This document shows positions 26,056 through 34,741 of a DNA stretch of 64,000 nt, in pieces; position 1 is the stretch's first letter; each line of letters opens with the position of its first letter. Source of the stretch: Azospirillum sp. TSA2s (GTDB lineage: Bacteria; Pseudomonadota; Alphaproteobacteria; Azospirillales; Azospirillaceae). The notes beneath the pieces were generated by a model. The model was not told the origin of the DNA, made no database searches, and saw only the letters and a program-made list of their open reading frames with translations. The position numbers and the translations under genes are program-made. Location: assembly GCF_004923315.1 (NCBI RefSeq), contig NZ_CP039647.1:310001-374000 (forward strand). The letters run 5' to 3'.

Positions 26056-27369
26056 TCAGGCGCCGACCCGCATCGCCGGACGCAGCGCATGCAGCGTCTC
26101 CGCGATGGCGTCCAGCGTGCGGTCGATCAGCGCCTCGTCATGGGCGGTCGACAGGTAGAGGCGCTTCAGCGGCAGGGGCTGGAAGATGAACCGCTGCTTC
26201 ACCAGCCGCCGGCGGAAGGCGAGGTCGGTGGCGTTGTCGTTGCGCAGCAGATCCTCGTACCGCTCGAAGGCTCCCTGGAAGAAATAGAGCAGCCAGACTG
26301 AGCCGTAGCCCGCCGGCTGCGCCGGAATCCCCAGCCGCTCCACGATGGCCGACAGTCCCGTCCGCATGCGGTCGCCGAGCGCGAACAGCCGCTCGTAGGT
26401 GCCCGGCCGCTCCAGCTCGCGGATGGTCGCCAAGAGGGCCGCCAGCGAGGGCGGCGTGCCGTTGAAGGTGCCGCCCATGAAGACCGCGCCTTCGCCGGTC
26501 CGCCCCAGCCGTTCCATCAGGTCGGCGCGTCCGGCCAGGATCCCGACCGGATGGCCGGACGCCACCGCCTTGCCGAAGGTGGCGAGGTCGGGTGTCACCC
26601 CGACGATGGACTGGTAGCCGCCGAGCGCGTGGCGGAAGCCGGTGATGACCTCGTCGAAGATCAGCACGGTGCCATGGTCGGCGGTCAGCCGGCGCAGGTC
26701 GCGCAGGAAGGCATCATGGGCGATCACCGATCCCATGTTGTGGGCGATCGGCTCGACGATGACCGCGGCGACCTCGCCCGGATGGGCGGACAGGTAATCC
26801 TCCACCGCCTGGGCGTCGTTGTAGGACAGGACCATTGTGTGCCGGGCGGCGTCGAGCAGGATGCCGTCGCACACCGGGTCGTATTGGCCGATGCGGTCGG
26901 CGGGCGACTGCACGTTCATGGCGACATAGTCGTGCCAGCCGTGATAGCCACCCTGGAACTTGATGACGGTCCGCCGCCCGGTGGCGGCGCGGGCCAGCCG
27001 CAGCGCGTGGTAGGTCGCCTCCGACCCGCTGCTGCAGAAGGCCACCTGATCGGCGCAGGGGATCAGGCGGACCAGCGTTTCCGCCGCCTCGATCTCCAGG
27101 TCCAGCGCCGCGGCACCGATCAGGTCGATGCGTTCGGACACTGCCGTCACGCGGTCGCGCACGGCGGCGGCGCAGTGTCCCAGCATGTTGGCGCCGAAGC
27201 CGCAGTGATAATCGACATGCTCGTTGCCATCGGCATCGTACAGGTATGGGCCAGCGGCGCGCACGAAGACATAGGGGTGCGCCAGCTGGCGGCTGGGGCT
27301 GAGCAGCCCGCCGGGCATGACGGCCCGCGCCCGCGCGGTCAGCGCGGCGTTGTCGTTTTCGATTGGCAT
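26056..27369 (-). CDS. class III aminotransferase, glutamate-1-semialdehyde aminomutase-like
   Basis: 437-aa PLP enzyme. Visible are FCSSGSEATYHALRLARAATGR (phosphate-binding turn), FQGGYHGWHDYVAMN, LIFDEVITGFRHALGGYQ (Asp for the pyridine nitrogen) and DLATFGKAVASGHPVGILAG with the Schiff-base Lys. The order and HALGGYQ motif follow glutamate-1-semialdehyde 2,1-aminomutase rather than omega-transaminases. A housekeeping heme role is unlikely inside a transporter-linked catabolic island; relatives act on beta-amino acids or amino-shifted carbonyls. Substrate unknown. Confidence 0.85.
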   Translation of the reverse strand: MPIENDNAALTARARAVMPGGLLSPSRQLAHPYVFVRAAGPYLYDADGNEHVDYHCGFGANMLGHCAAAVRDRVTAVSERIDLIGAAALDLEIEAAETLVRLIPCADQVAFCSSGSEATYHALRLARAATGRRTVIKFQGGYHGWHDYVAMNVQSPADRIGQYDPVCDGILLDAARHTMVLSYNDAQAVEDYLSAHPGEVAAVIVEPIAHNMGSVIAHDAFLRDLRRLTADHGTVLIFDEVITGFRHALGGYQSIVGVTPDLATFGKAVASGHPVGILAGRADLMERLGRTGEGAVFMGGTFNGTPPSLAALLATIRELERPGTYERLFALGDRMRTGLSAIVERLGIPAQPAGYGSVWLLYFFQGAFERYEDLLRNDNATDLAFRRRLVKQRFIFQPLPLKRLYLSTAHDEALIDRTLDAIAETLHALRPAMRVGA

Positions 27370-27389
27370 GATTGGTCCTCGTCGGGGCT

Positions 27390-27422
27390 GCCGGGACGGG
27401 CGGCGGATCGGCCCGTCCCGGC
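27390..27422 (-). repeat. intercistronic 12-bp hairpin
   Basis: GCCGGGACGGGC / GCCCGTCCCGGC, perfect arms around a 9-base loop, between the transketolase C-subunit stop and the aminomutase-like start. No T-run follows on the minus strand, so it may protect or separate the two parts of the message instead of ending it. Confidence 0.5.
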
Positions 27423-27430
27423 TGGCGGTG

Positions 27431-28426
27431 TCAGGCCAGGATGTCGCGGACGACCGTCTCGATGCCGGCGGCGTCGAGCTGGTAGTGGCGGTAGAGATGG
27501 GTCGGCGGGGCGATCAGGCTGTATTCGTCGCGGATGCCGTGGCGGATCAGCAGCGCCTTGGTGCCGGCCTCCGCCATCACCTCCGCCACCGCACCGCCGA
27601 GCCCGCCGAGGATGTTGTGCTCCTCCACCGTCAGGATGATGCGGGAGCGTTCAGCCGCCGTCAGCACGGCGTCGCGGTCAAGCGGCTTGATCGTGTGCAT
27701 ATCGATCAGCCCGACCGACAGGCCGGACGCCCGCAGCGCCCGCACCGCTTCAAGGCAGGGGTGGACCATGGTGCCGCAGGCGATGATGGTCAGGTCGGTG
27801 CCCGTCTCGTGCTCGATGGCTTTGCCGAACCGGAAATCGGGCAGGTCGTCATAGACGTTCGGTTCCTGCCCGCGGCCGATGCGGAAATAGATCGGCTCCG
27901 GGTGGTCGGCCGATGCCTTGATCGCGGCGGCCAGCTGTGGCCCGTCGGCCGGATTGACCACGGTCAGCCCGGCGATGGAGCGCATGATCGCCAGATCCTC
28001 GGTCGCATGGTGCGAGGTGCCGTAGAAGCCGAGAGCGATACCGGCATGGTGCCCGATCAGCCGCACCGGCAGGGCGGAATAGGCGACGTCCATGCGGATC
28101 TGCTCGCAGCACAAAAGCCCGAGGAAGGAGGCAAAGGTCGCCACGAAGGGCATCACGCCGGTGGTGGCGATGCCGGCCGCCGCCGACACCATGTTCTGCT
28201 CCGAGATGCCGAACTGGATGAAGCGGTCGGGATGGCGGGCGGCGAAGCGGGCGAGGCCATTGGAATATTGCAGGTCGGCGGTCCCGGCCATCACCGGGTG
28301 GCCGTCCGCCACCAGCGCCGACAGCGCGTCCGACAGATAGGACAGTCCGGGGGCGCGGGAGTTGAGCTGCCGGTACTGCCAGCTGCCGGGATTGACCGGT
28401 CCGGTGAGAGTGTCGGCGGCTGTCAT
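27431..28426 (-). CDS. transketolase-like enzyme, C-terminal subunit
   Basis: 331 aa holding the pyrimidine-binding and C-terminal domains of a thiamine-diphosphate transketolase: GTADLQYSNGLARFAARHPDRFIQFGISEQNMVSAAAGIATTGVMPFVATFASFL includes the Glu that activates the cofactor, and ILTVEEHNILGGLGGAVAEVMAEAG is the C-domain signature. The ATGA overlap with the N-terminal subunit gene shows they are co-translated. Split transketolases are common in dedicated sugar-catabolic clusters. Confidence 0.9.
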   Translation of the reverse strand: MTAADTLTGPVNPGSWQYRQLNSRAPGLSYLSDALSALVADGHPVMAGTADLQYSNGLARFAARHPDRFIQFGISEQNMVSAAAGIATTGVMPFVATFASFLGLLCCEQIRMDVAYSALPVRLIGHHAGIALGFYGTSHHATEDLAIMRSIAGLTVVNPADGPQLAAAIKASADHPEPIYFRIGRGQEPNVYDDLPDFRFGKAIEHETGTDLTIIACGTMVHPCLEAVRALRASGLSVGLIDMHTIKPLDRDAVLTAAERSRIILTVEEHNILGGLGGAVAEVMAEAGTKALLIRHGIRDEYSLIAPPTHLYRHYQLDAAGIETVVRDILA

Positions 28427-29367
28427 CGGGCGTCTCCCTGGAAACGGGTGCGGGCGGCGGCCTGCCCCATGATCTCGGCGATGGCGGCGGCCTCGTCCTC
28501 CGGAGCCAGATATCCCAGGTGCCAGCCGGCCTCCCGCTCCATGTAGCCGACGCCCTTGCCCTTCAGCGTCCTGGCGATGATGCAGGCGGGCGTCTCACGC
28601 GCCTCGTCCTGCTTCAGCCGGCGGAACAGGGTGGCGAGGGCGGCGACGTCGTGGCCGTCCACCTCATGCACCTCCCAGCCGAAGGCGCGCCATTTGTCGG
28701 CCAGCGGCTCGATTCCCATCACTTCGTCCACCTGGCCGTCGAGCTGGTAGCCGTTGCGGTCGACGATGGCGATCAGGTTGCCGGCCCTCTGGTGGGCGGC
28801 GGCCATTGCCGCTTCCCACACCTGCCCCTCCTGCATCTCGCCGTCACCGAGCATGACATAGACGTCGAAGCGCTGGCCAAGCATCCGGCCGCCCATCACC
28901 ATGCCGAGACCCGCGGACAGCGCGTGACCGATGGAGCCGGAGCTGAAATCCACCCCCGGCACCTTGGTCATGTCCGGGTGGTCACCCAGCGGGTTGCCAA
29001 GCCGGGTGTAGCCGTCCAGCAGTTCCTTCGGGAAGAAGCCCCAGTCGGCCAGCAGCGGGTAAAGCCCGACCGCGGCATGGCCCTTGCCCATCAGGAACCG
29101 GTCACGGTCCGGCCAGCGCGGTTCCCCGTGCCGCAGGCGCATGGCGTCGTAATAGAGCGTCGCGAACAGCTCCGCGCAGGAGAAGGTCGAGGAATAGTGG
29201 CCGACCTTGGCGATGGCGATCAGCCGGATCGTCTCCAGCCGAACGTGACGGGCGCGTTCCTCTAGATGGGCGACGGTTTCGGGGGCCAGGATTTCGGGCG
29301 TCAGGGGGCGGCCGGCGCCCATGGGGTCGGGCGCCGGTCCGGCAATGGCGGTCGTTGGCATGGTCAT
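28423..29367 (-). CDS. transketolase-like enzyme, N-terminal subunit
   Basis: 314 aa with the diphosphate-binding domain: GKGHAAVGLYPLLADWGFF, SGSIGHALSAGLGMVMGGRML and the metal motif LGDGEMQEGQVWEAAMAAAHQRAGNLIAIVDRNGYQLDG (GDG...N). With the C-subunit it should move a two-carbon ketol group between sugar-like phosphates or carbonyls. It is the first gene of the minus-strand operon, whose promoter faces the aminotransferase-amidase operon across a 209-bp spacer containing motif copy 2. Confidence 0.92.
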   Translation of the reverse strand: MTMPTTAIAGPAPDPMGAGRPLTPEILAPETVAHLEERARHVRLETIRLIAIAKVGHYSSTFSCAELFATLYYDAMRLRHGEPRWPDRDRFLMGKGHAAVGLYPLLADWGFFPKELLDGYTRLGNPLGDHPDMTKVPGVDFSSGSIGHALSAGLGMVMGGRMLGQRFDVYVMLGDGEMQEGQVWEAAMAAAHQRAGNLIAIVDRNGYQLDGQVDEVMGIEPLADKWRAFGWEVHEVDGHDVAALATLFRRLKQDEARETPACIIARTLKGKGVGYMEREAGWHLGYLAPEDEAAAIAEIMGQAAARTRFQGDAR

Positions 29368-29433
29368 CCTGTCAGCGGATCGGCGCTGGATCGTAGGCGA
29401 TGGGGTCCAAGGGCGCGCCGAATTGCCCTCGAC

Positions 29434-29451
29434 AACTTATAACTTATAAGA
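29434..29451. promoter_or_regulatory. 18-bp operator-like motif, copy 2
   Basis: aacttataacttataaga, identical to 20143-20160, in the divergent spacer between the split transketolase operon and the aminotransferase-amidase-ATPase operon. The preceding cgaattgccc is also shared with copy 1. One site here could control both directions. Confidence 0.7.
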
Positions 29452-29576
29452 TACAAGTTGGGAATGGCAAGTGCGACGTTGCTGCTCCTTCCGACCCAGT
29501 CCCCAGCCAAGTCCGCGGTTGGAACGCCGTCAGCGCTCTCCTCACCCAATTCCCGCAATCAGGAAGAGCCGATCCC

Positions 29577-30956
29577 ATGACCAACGCCCTTCGTGCCTTG
29601 GACATCGACCTGCATCTGCATTCGCAAACCAATGCCCGCGCCCACGAGGATCGCGGCCCGCTCACCCTGGTGCGGGGGGACGGCGTCCATGTCATGGACG
29701 AATCCGGCCGCCGCTATATCGAGGGGATGGCTGGGCTGTGGTGTGCGTCTCTCGGCTTCGACGAGGCGCGGCTGGCCGAGGTCGCCGCCCGCCAGATGCG
29801 GACGCTGGCGACCTACCACACCTTCAACCACCGCACGAACGACGCCTGCGTGGCGCTGGCCGAGGCGATTTCGGCCATCTCGCCGATCAAGGGCGGCAAG
29901 ATCTTCTTCGCCAATTCCGGGTCGGAAGCCAACGACACCATGGTGAAGCTGGCTTGGTACTACAACGCCGCGCGCGGACGGCCGGAGAAGCGCAAGATCA
30001 TCAGCCGCACCGGTGCCTTCCACGGCAGCACGGTAATGGGTGCGGCACTCTGCGGCCTGCCGCACATGCACCGCGCCTTCAACCTGCCGGACCAGGGCGT
30101 GGTCTTCACCGCCTGCCCCAACCATGCCCGCCATGCGGAACTGGGCGAAAGCAGGGAAGATTACGCGACGCGGCTGGCGGCCGAACTTGAGGCGCTGATC
30201 GAGGCGGAAGGCGCCGGCAGCATCGCGGCGATGATCGCCGAACCGGTGATGGGGGCGGGCGGGGTGATCCTGCCGCCGGAAACCTATTTTCCCGAAATCC
30301 AGGCGGTGCTGGCCCGTTATGACATCCTGCTGCTGGCCGACGAGGTGATCTGCGGTTTCGGCCGCACCGGCAACTGGTTCGGCAGCCAGACCTTCGGCTT
30401 CCTGCCGGACATGATGTCGATGGCGAAGGGACTGTCGTCGGGCGCTATCCCCATCGCCGCGGTGGCGCTGAGCGACCGCATTTATCAGACGGTCGCCGAC
30501 CAGAGCGCGGAGATCGGCGTCTTCGGCCACGGCTTCACCTATTCCGGCCATCCGGTGTCGGCGGCGGTCGCGACCGAGGCGATCCGCATCTATCACGAGA
30601 TCGACGTGGTCGGCCGGGCCCGCCGGCTGGGCGCCCATCTGCGCGCCGCATTGGACGAGGGGCTGGCCGGGCACCCGCTGGTCGGTGAGATCCGCAGCGT
30701 CGGTCTGTTGGCCGGCATTGGCCTGACCGCCGACCCGGCGACCGGCCGCGAGTTCGATCCCGCGCTGCGGGTCGGCGCCCAGGTGGAGCGGCGCTGCCTC
30801 GCCCACGGCGCGATCATCCGCAACATGGGCGACAACATCGCGCTCTGCCCGCCCTACGTCATCGAACCCGCTCAGATCGACGCGCTGGTGGAGCGGCTGC
30901 GCGCCGCGCTGGACGACGTTGCCGACACGCTGTCCCGTGACAGCCTCGCCGCCTGA
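29577..30956 (+). CDS. class III (omega-type) aminotransferase
   Basis: 459 aa from the ATG at 29577 (AGGAAGAG upstream). Motifs: YIEGMAGLWCASLGF, YHTFNHRTND, FFANSGSEANDTMVKLAWYYN, RTGAFHGSTVMGAALCGLP, LLADEVICGFGRTGNWFGSQ and MMSMAKGLSSGAIPIAAVA with the PLP Lys. This is the omega-transaminase pattern used on polyamines, beta-alanine, taurine and other terminal amines. It probably deaminates the imported amine. The amidase gene follows after 10 bases. Confidence 0.93.
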   Translation: MTNALRALDIDLHLHSQTNARAHEDRGPLTLVRGDGVHVMDESGRRYIEGMAGLWCASLGFDEARLAEVAARQMRTLATYHTFNHRTNDACVALAEAISAISPIKGGKIFFANSGSEANDTMVKLAWYYNAARGRPEKRKIISRTGAFHGSTVMGAALCGLPHMHRAFNLPDQGVVFTACPNHARHAELGESREDYATRLAAELEALIEAEGAGSIAAMIAEPVMGAGGVILPPETYFPEIQAVLARYDILLLADEVICGFGRTGNWFGSQTFGFLPDMMSMAKGLSSGAIPIAAVALSDRIYQTVADQSAEIGVFGHGFTYSGHPVSAAVATEAIRIYHEIDVVGRARRLGAHLRAALDEGLAGHPLVGEIRSVGLLAGIGLTADPATGREFDPALRVGAQVERRCLAHGAIIRNMGDNIALCPPYVIEPAQIDALVERLRAALDDVADTLSRDSLAA

Positions 30957-30966
30957 GGGATGCGCC

Positions 30967-32394
30967 ATGCCATATTTCGACCTGATCGACCAAGCCGGCC
31001 TGATCCGCGATGGCGAACTCAGCGCCGCCGAGCTGCTCGACGCCACCATCGCGCGCATCGAGGCGGTGAACCCGGTGCTGAACGCGGTGATCCTGCCGCT
31101 CTACGACCAAGCGCGCGCCGCGCTGGAGACGGGGGAGGCATCGTCCGGCCCCTTTGCCGGCGTGCCATTCCTGATCAAGGATCTCTACTGCCACGTCAGT
31201 GGCACGCCAACCACCGGCGCTTCCCGCCTGCTGGCCGGCGCTGTCGTCGACCATGACAGCGAGTTGATGGCGCGCTACCGTCGCGCCGGCCTGCTGACGG
31301 TCGGCAAAACCAACCTGTGCGAGTTCGGCACGCTCGGCACGACGGAGCCGGTGCTGTTCGGCCCGACCCGCAACCCGTGGGACCCGAGACGCTCCAGCGG
31401 CGGGTCGAGCGGCGGTGCCGCGGCTGCGGTCGCGGGCGGCATGGTGCCGGCGGCCCATGGCGGCGACGGCGCTGGCTCCATCCGCATTCCTGCGTCCTGC
31501 TGCGGGTTGTTCGGGCTGAAGCCGACGCGGGGACGCATCACCATGGGGCCGGACCTGGGCGACAGCCTGGGTGGCATCGTCAACGAACATGTGGTGACGA
31601 TGACCGTGCGCGACAGCGCGGCCCTGCTCGACGCCACCCAGGGGCCGATGGCTGGCGATCCCTACAGCGCGGCGCCGCCAGCGGACAGCTTCCTGTCGCA
31701 GGTCGGCCGCGAGCCCCGACGCCTGCGCATCGCCGTCACCGACCAGTCGCTGCTGGGCACCGACGTCGATCCGGATTGCGTGGCGGCGGTGCGCGACACC
31801 GCGCGTCTCTGTGCCGAGCTCGGTCATGACGTGGAGATCGCCGCCCCGGTCTTCGACGCCGAGCAATATCAATCCACCTATCGCCGTTTCTGGTCGATGA
31901 CAGCCACGCGCAGCCTGTGGAGCATCGGCCGTGCCACCAACCGCTCCCCCGCCGCGCTGGCGGAAGAGGTCGAGCCTTTCAACCGATACCTGTTCGAGCG
32001 TGGCAGCCGCATCCTGGCGGCGGATTACGTGACGGATCTCGGCTGGTTCCACGGCTTCTCCCGCATCCTCGGGCATTTCCTGGAACGCTACGATGTGTGG
32101 CTGACGCCGACGCTGGGTTCTCCGCCGCCGAAGCTCGGCCATTTCGATGCCGGACTGCATGGTGGGGAGGCGGCGATGGACCGCTTCATGCAGTTCCTGG
32201 CCTTCACCACCTTCGCCAACATGGCCGGCCTGCCGGCGATGAGCGTTCCGCTGTCCTGGAATGCCGAGGGGCTGCCGGTCGGTTCCCAGTTCACCGGCCG
32301 ATCAGGTGACGAGGCGACGTTGTTCCGTCTCGCCGGCCAACTGGAACGCACCCGCCCCTGGCGGGACCGTCGCCCGCCCGTCCACGCCGCCTGA
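30967..32394 (+). CDS. amidase signature family hydrolase
   Basis: 475 aa. The Ser-cisSer-Lys triad is visible: Lys71 in PFLIKDLYC, the cis-Ser in [14 protein letters not shown] (about 147) and the nucleophile Ser171 in [29 protein letters not shown] and the C-terminal [24 protein letters not shown] complete the family pattern. It should cleave an amide, releasing an amine or ammonia, in the cytosol. Gaps of 10 and 17 bases to the neighbours show it is in the same operon as the aminotransferase and the transporter ATPase. Confidence 0.9.
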   Translation: MPYFDLIDQAGLIRDGELSAAELLDATIARIEAVNPVLNAVILPLYDQARAALETGEASSGPFAGVPFLIKDLYCHVSGTPTTGASRLLAGAVVDHDSELMARYRRAGLLTVGKTNLCEFGTLGTTEPVLFGPTRNPWDPRRSSGGSSGGAAAAVAGGMVPAAHGGDGAGSIRIPASCCGLFGLKPTRGRITMGPDLGDSLGGIVNEHVVTMTVRDSAALLDATQGPMAGDPYSAAPPADSFLSQVGREPRRLRIAVTDQSLLGTDVDPDCVAAVRDTARLCAELGHDVEIAAPVFDAEQYQSTYRRFWSMTATRSLWSIGRATNRSPAALAEEVEPFNRYLFERGSRILAADYVTDLGWFHGFSRILGHFLERYDVWLTPTLGSPPPKLGHFDAGLHGGEAAMDRFMQFLAFTTFANMAGLPAMSVPLSWNAEGLPVGSQFTGRSGDEATLFRLAGQLERTRPWRDRRPPVHAA

Positions 32395-32411
32395 TCCTGG
32401 AGGGTAAGATC

Positions 32412-33503
32412 ATGGAAAGCCAAGGATTTGTGGAGTTCTCCGGCGTCCAGAAAAGCTATGACGGGCGCACTCTGGTGATCGAGGGGCTGGACCTGTCGAT
32501 TCCGAAGGGGGAGTTCCTGACGATGTTGGGGCCGTCCGGTTCCGGCAAGACCACCAGCCTGATGATGCTGGCGGGGTTCGAGGCGCCGTCGCGCGGCGAA
32601 ATTCGTGTGGCCGGCAAGCCGATCCAGAATGTGCCGCCGCACCGCCGCAACATCGGCATGGTGTTCCAGAACTACGCGCTGTTCCCCCACATGACCATCG
32701 CCGAGAATCTGGCCTATCCGCTGAAGGTGCGGCGGATGGGGCGGGCGGAGACGGAGCAGCGGGTGGCCCGCGCGCTCGACATGGTGCAGATGGGGGCGCT
32801 GGCGCAGCGCCGTCCGTCCCAGCTTTCGGGCGGGCAGCAGCAGCGGGTGGCGCTGGCGCGGGCGCTGGTGTTCGAACCGGATCTGGTGCTGATGGACGAG
32901 CCGCTGGGCGCGCTGGACAAGAATCTGCGGGAACACATGCAGTTCGAGATCAAGCATCTGCATGAGCGTCTCGGCGTGACCATGGTCTATGTCACGCATG
33001 ATCAGGCGGAGGCGCTGACCATGTCCGACCGCATCGCCGTCTTCAACCGCGGCCGGGTGGAGCAGCTGGCGACGCCGGCGGAACTGTATGAGGAGCCGGC
33101 CACCGTTTTCGTCGCCGGCTTCATCGGCGAGAACAACCGGCTGTCCGGCGTGCTGGTCGACCGGCAGGGCGACAGTGGGACCGTCAAGCTGGAGAGCGGT
33201 TCGGTGGTGCAGGCCCGTGTTGCCGCCGGACTGGAGGCCGGGGCCTCTGTCACCGTGTCGCTGCGGCCCGAGCGGGTCCGGCTGGCGCCGGCTGGTGAGG
33301 CCGGAGGGGAGGGTCTTTTCGCCCATGTTGCCGAACTGATCTATCTGGGCGACCACATTCGCGTGCACTTGGCGGACGGTCCGGCCGCCGGGCTGGTCGC
33401 GAAAATTCCCAACAACGCCGACCACCAGCATGTGCGCCCGGGCGGCCGTTATCAGATGGAATGGGGACCGGCCGACGCCATCGCGCTGCCGGTCGGTCCC
33501 TAA
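32412..33503 (+). CDS. polyamine-type ABC transporter ATP-binding protein (PotA-like)
   Basis: 363 aa. Walker [10 protein letters not shown] at about 40-48, Q-loop [21 protein letters not shown], signature [15 protein letters not shown], Walker [13 protein letters not shown], switch [11 protein letters not shown], then a C-terminal TOBE regulatory domain ([27 protein letters not shown]). It is the only ATPase of this type in the island and must serve the binding proteins and permeases 8.7 kb upstream, which have none. Confidence 0.93.
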   Translation: MESQGFVEFSGVQKSYDGRTLVIEGLDLSIPKGEFLTMLGPSGSGKTTSLMMLAGFEAPSRGEIRVAGKPIQNVPPHRRNIGMVFQNYALFPHMTIAENLAYPLKVRRMGRAETEQRVARALDMVQMGALAQRRPSQLSGGQQQRVALARALVFEPDLVLMDEPLGALDKNLREHMQFEIKHLHERLGVTMVYVTHDQAEALTMSDRIAVFNRGRVEQLATPAELYEEPATVFVAGFIGENNRLSGVLVDRQGDSGTVKLESGSVVQARVAAGLEAGASVTVSLRPERVRLAPAGEAGGEGLFAHVAELIYLGDHIRVHLADGPAAGLVAKIPNNADHQHVRPGGRYQMEWGPADAIALPVGP

Positions 33504-33527
33504 GCGGATCGAGATCTGGCCAGCGGG

Positions 33528-33547
33528 GGAGGCGCCGTGGCGCCTCC
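33528..33547. terminator. hairpin after the aminotransferase-amidase-ATPase operon
   Basis: GGAGGCGCC gt GGCGCCTCC, 25 bases after the ATPase stop. Arms are perfect; no T-run follows, so termination may be weak or Rho-aided. Confidence 0.5.
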
Positions 33548-33572
33548 GCACCGTCGGTTGGGTTTGCCGGCA

Positions 33573-33648
33573 TTAGCGGCGGGCATCGAGGCTGAAACGG
33601 CCGGCACCGAAGGCGACAATCTGCAACAGGCCGCCGGCGATGGAGATA
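33573..33648 (-). pseudogene. DoxX-family protein, C-terminal stub
   Basis: On the minus strand the bases just outside the IS6 element read ISIAGGLLQIVAFGAGRFSLD then ARR and a stop. AGGLLxxxAFGxGRFSLD is the characteristic C terminus of DoxX/DoxD-type membrane proteins. The rest of the gene is absent: the IS6 end cuts it and the other side of the element is unrelated. Confidence 0.6.
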
Positions 33649-34473
33649 GGTGTTGTCAACTTGACCAACCAAGGGCGCAATAAGGACGAGCAGCCACGCT
33701 GCTGGGTCTTTGGTCAGCTAACCTGGGCGAGGCCGGTCACCTCGCGCCAGCCGGCGAGCGCGCGAGCGCGGGCGGCGCGGTACTCGGAAGCAGAGATCAG
33801 GTGGCGGCGCAGTTGGAAGTGATTGTAGATCCGGCTGTGGATGGAGAGAAACCGCTGGGCCTGCCGGGAGGATTTGAACCGCTTCATGTGCCGCTCGCGC
33901 CGTCTGGTCGGCTGGTGCAAGACTTCGCAGCGATTGTTCAGGTATCGGCATTGCCGATGCTCGCTGCCGAGCTTCATCTCCCTCTTCGCTGCCGCGTAGG
34001 ATTTCAGCTTGTCCGTGATGATGACCCGCGGCGCATAGCGCAGTCCTTTCAGCAATTCGCGGAAGAAGCGCTCGGCCGCCTTCGTGTTGCGCCGGGTCTG
34101 GACCAGGATGTCCAGCACCACTCTTTTCTGGTCAACGGCGCGCCAGAGATAGTGCTGTTTGCCGCGGATGTGGATGAAGACCTCATCCAGGAACCATTTG
34201 TCGCCCGGCTTGGAGCGGCCGCGCTTGAGTGTGTTGGCGAAGTCGCGCCCGAACCAAAGACCCCATTTCCGGATGGTCTCGTAACTGACCTCGATGCCGC
34301 GCGCCGCCAGCATCAGCTCGACCTCCCGCAGGCTCAAGCTGAAGCAGTGGTACAGCCACACCGCTTCGCTGATGATCTCGGCCGGAAAGCGGAAACCGCG
34401 ATAGGGATTGAACGCCGTGCCCATGCTCGCCAACCTGCCACGCCCGAGCGGCTCACGCCAACCTGACAACACC
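33649..34473 (-). mobile_element. IS6-family insertion sequence
   Basis: 825 bp bounded by GGTGTTGTCA at 33649 and its inverted copy TGACAACACC ending at 34473. It contains one intact transposase gene. The 8 bp on each side differ (tggagata versus cttgtgcg), so there is no target duplication; IS6 elements move by cointegration and often mark deletions or fusions. Confidence 0.85.
33714..34424 (-). CDS. IS6-family transposase
   Basis: 236 aa from MGTAFNPYRGFRFPAEII, the only start inside the element that gives the usual family length. DDE residues lie in GDKWFLDEVFIHIRGKQHYLWRAVD (Asp), VIITDKLKSYAAAKREM (Asp) and the C-terminal NNRCEVLHQPTRRRERHMKRFKS (Glu). HCFSLSLREVELMLAARGIEVSYETIRKW is the typical helix-turn-helix. 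It looks functional. Confidence 0.95.
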   Translation of the reverse strand: MGTAFNPYRGFRFPAEIISEAVWLYHCFSLSLREVELMLAARGIEVSYETIRKWGLWFGRDFANTLKRGRSKPGDKWFLDEVFIHIRGKQHYLWRAVDQKRVVLDILVQTRRNTKAAERFFRELLKGLRYAPRVIITDKLKSYAAAKREMKLGSEHRQCRYLNNRCEVLHQPTRRRERHMKRFKSSRQAQRFLSIHSRIYNHFQLRRHLISASEYRAARARALAGWREVTGLAQVS

Positions 34474-34686
34474 CTTGTGCGCCCCCGTCCATTGCGCGGC
34501 GGGATCCGAGCGCGAGACAAACTTGGGCTTCACCTCGCTAGCGGCACCCGAGCCGGCCTCGTCCAGCGTATCGAGATATTCTCGGACCGAGCGCCGAGTC
34601 GCCGCCATCGCCTCCCAGTCGACCTCCTCCGATCCCGGCGCCGAGCGCTGACTGTTGGCGTCCGCGCAGATCAGGCTGGCATCGAC
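34474..34686 (-). pseudogene. IS1182-family transposase fragment
   Basis: An uninterrupted minus-strand frame reads VDASLICADANSQRSAPGSE, EVDWEAMAATRRSVREYLDT and KPKFVSRSDPAAQWTGAHK, matching the central region of IS1182-type transposases around the first catalytic Asp. It is cut flush at the IS6 right end and has neither start nor stop. The remaining two-thirds of that element are missing. Bases 34687-34741 hold nothing identifiable. Confidence 0.7.
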
Positions 34687-34741
34687 TGATCTTGCCCTGG
34701 TTCGGTGGACACGGGTTCACTGGACCGGAGCAAGATTACCT

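Noticed and set aside
33641..34481. Target-site duplication for the IS6 element
   Set aside because: The 8 bases flanking the ends (tggagata and cttgtgcg) do not match.
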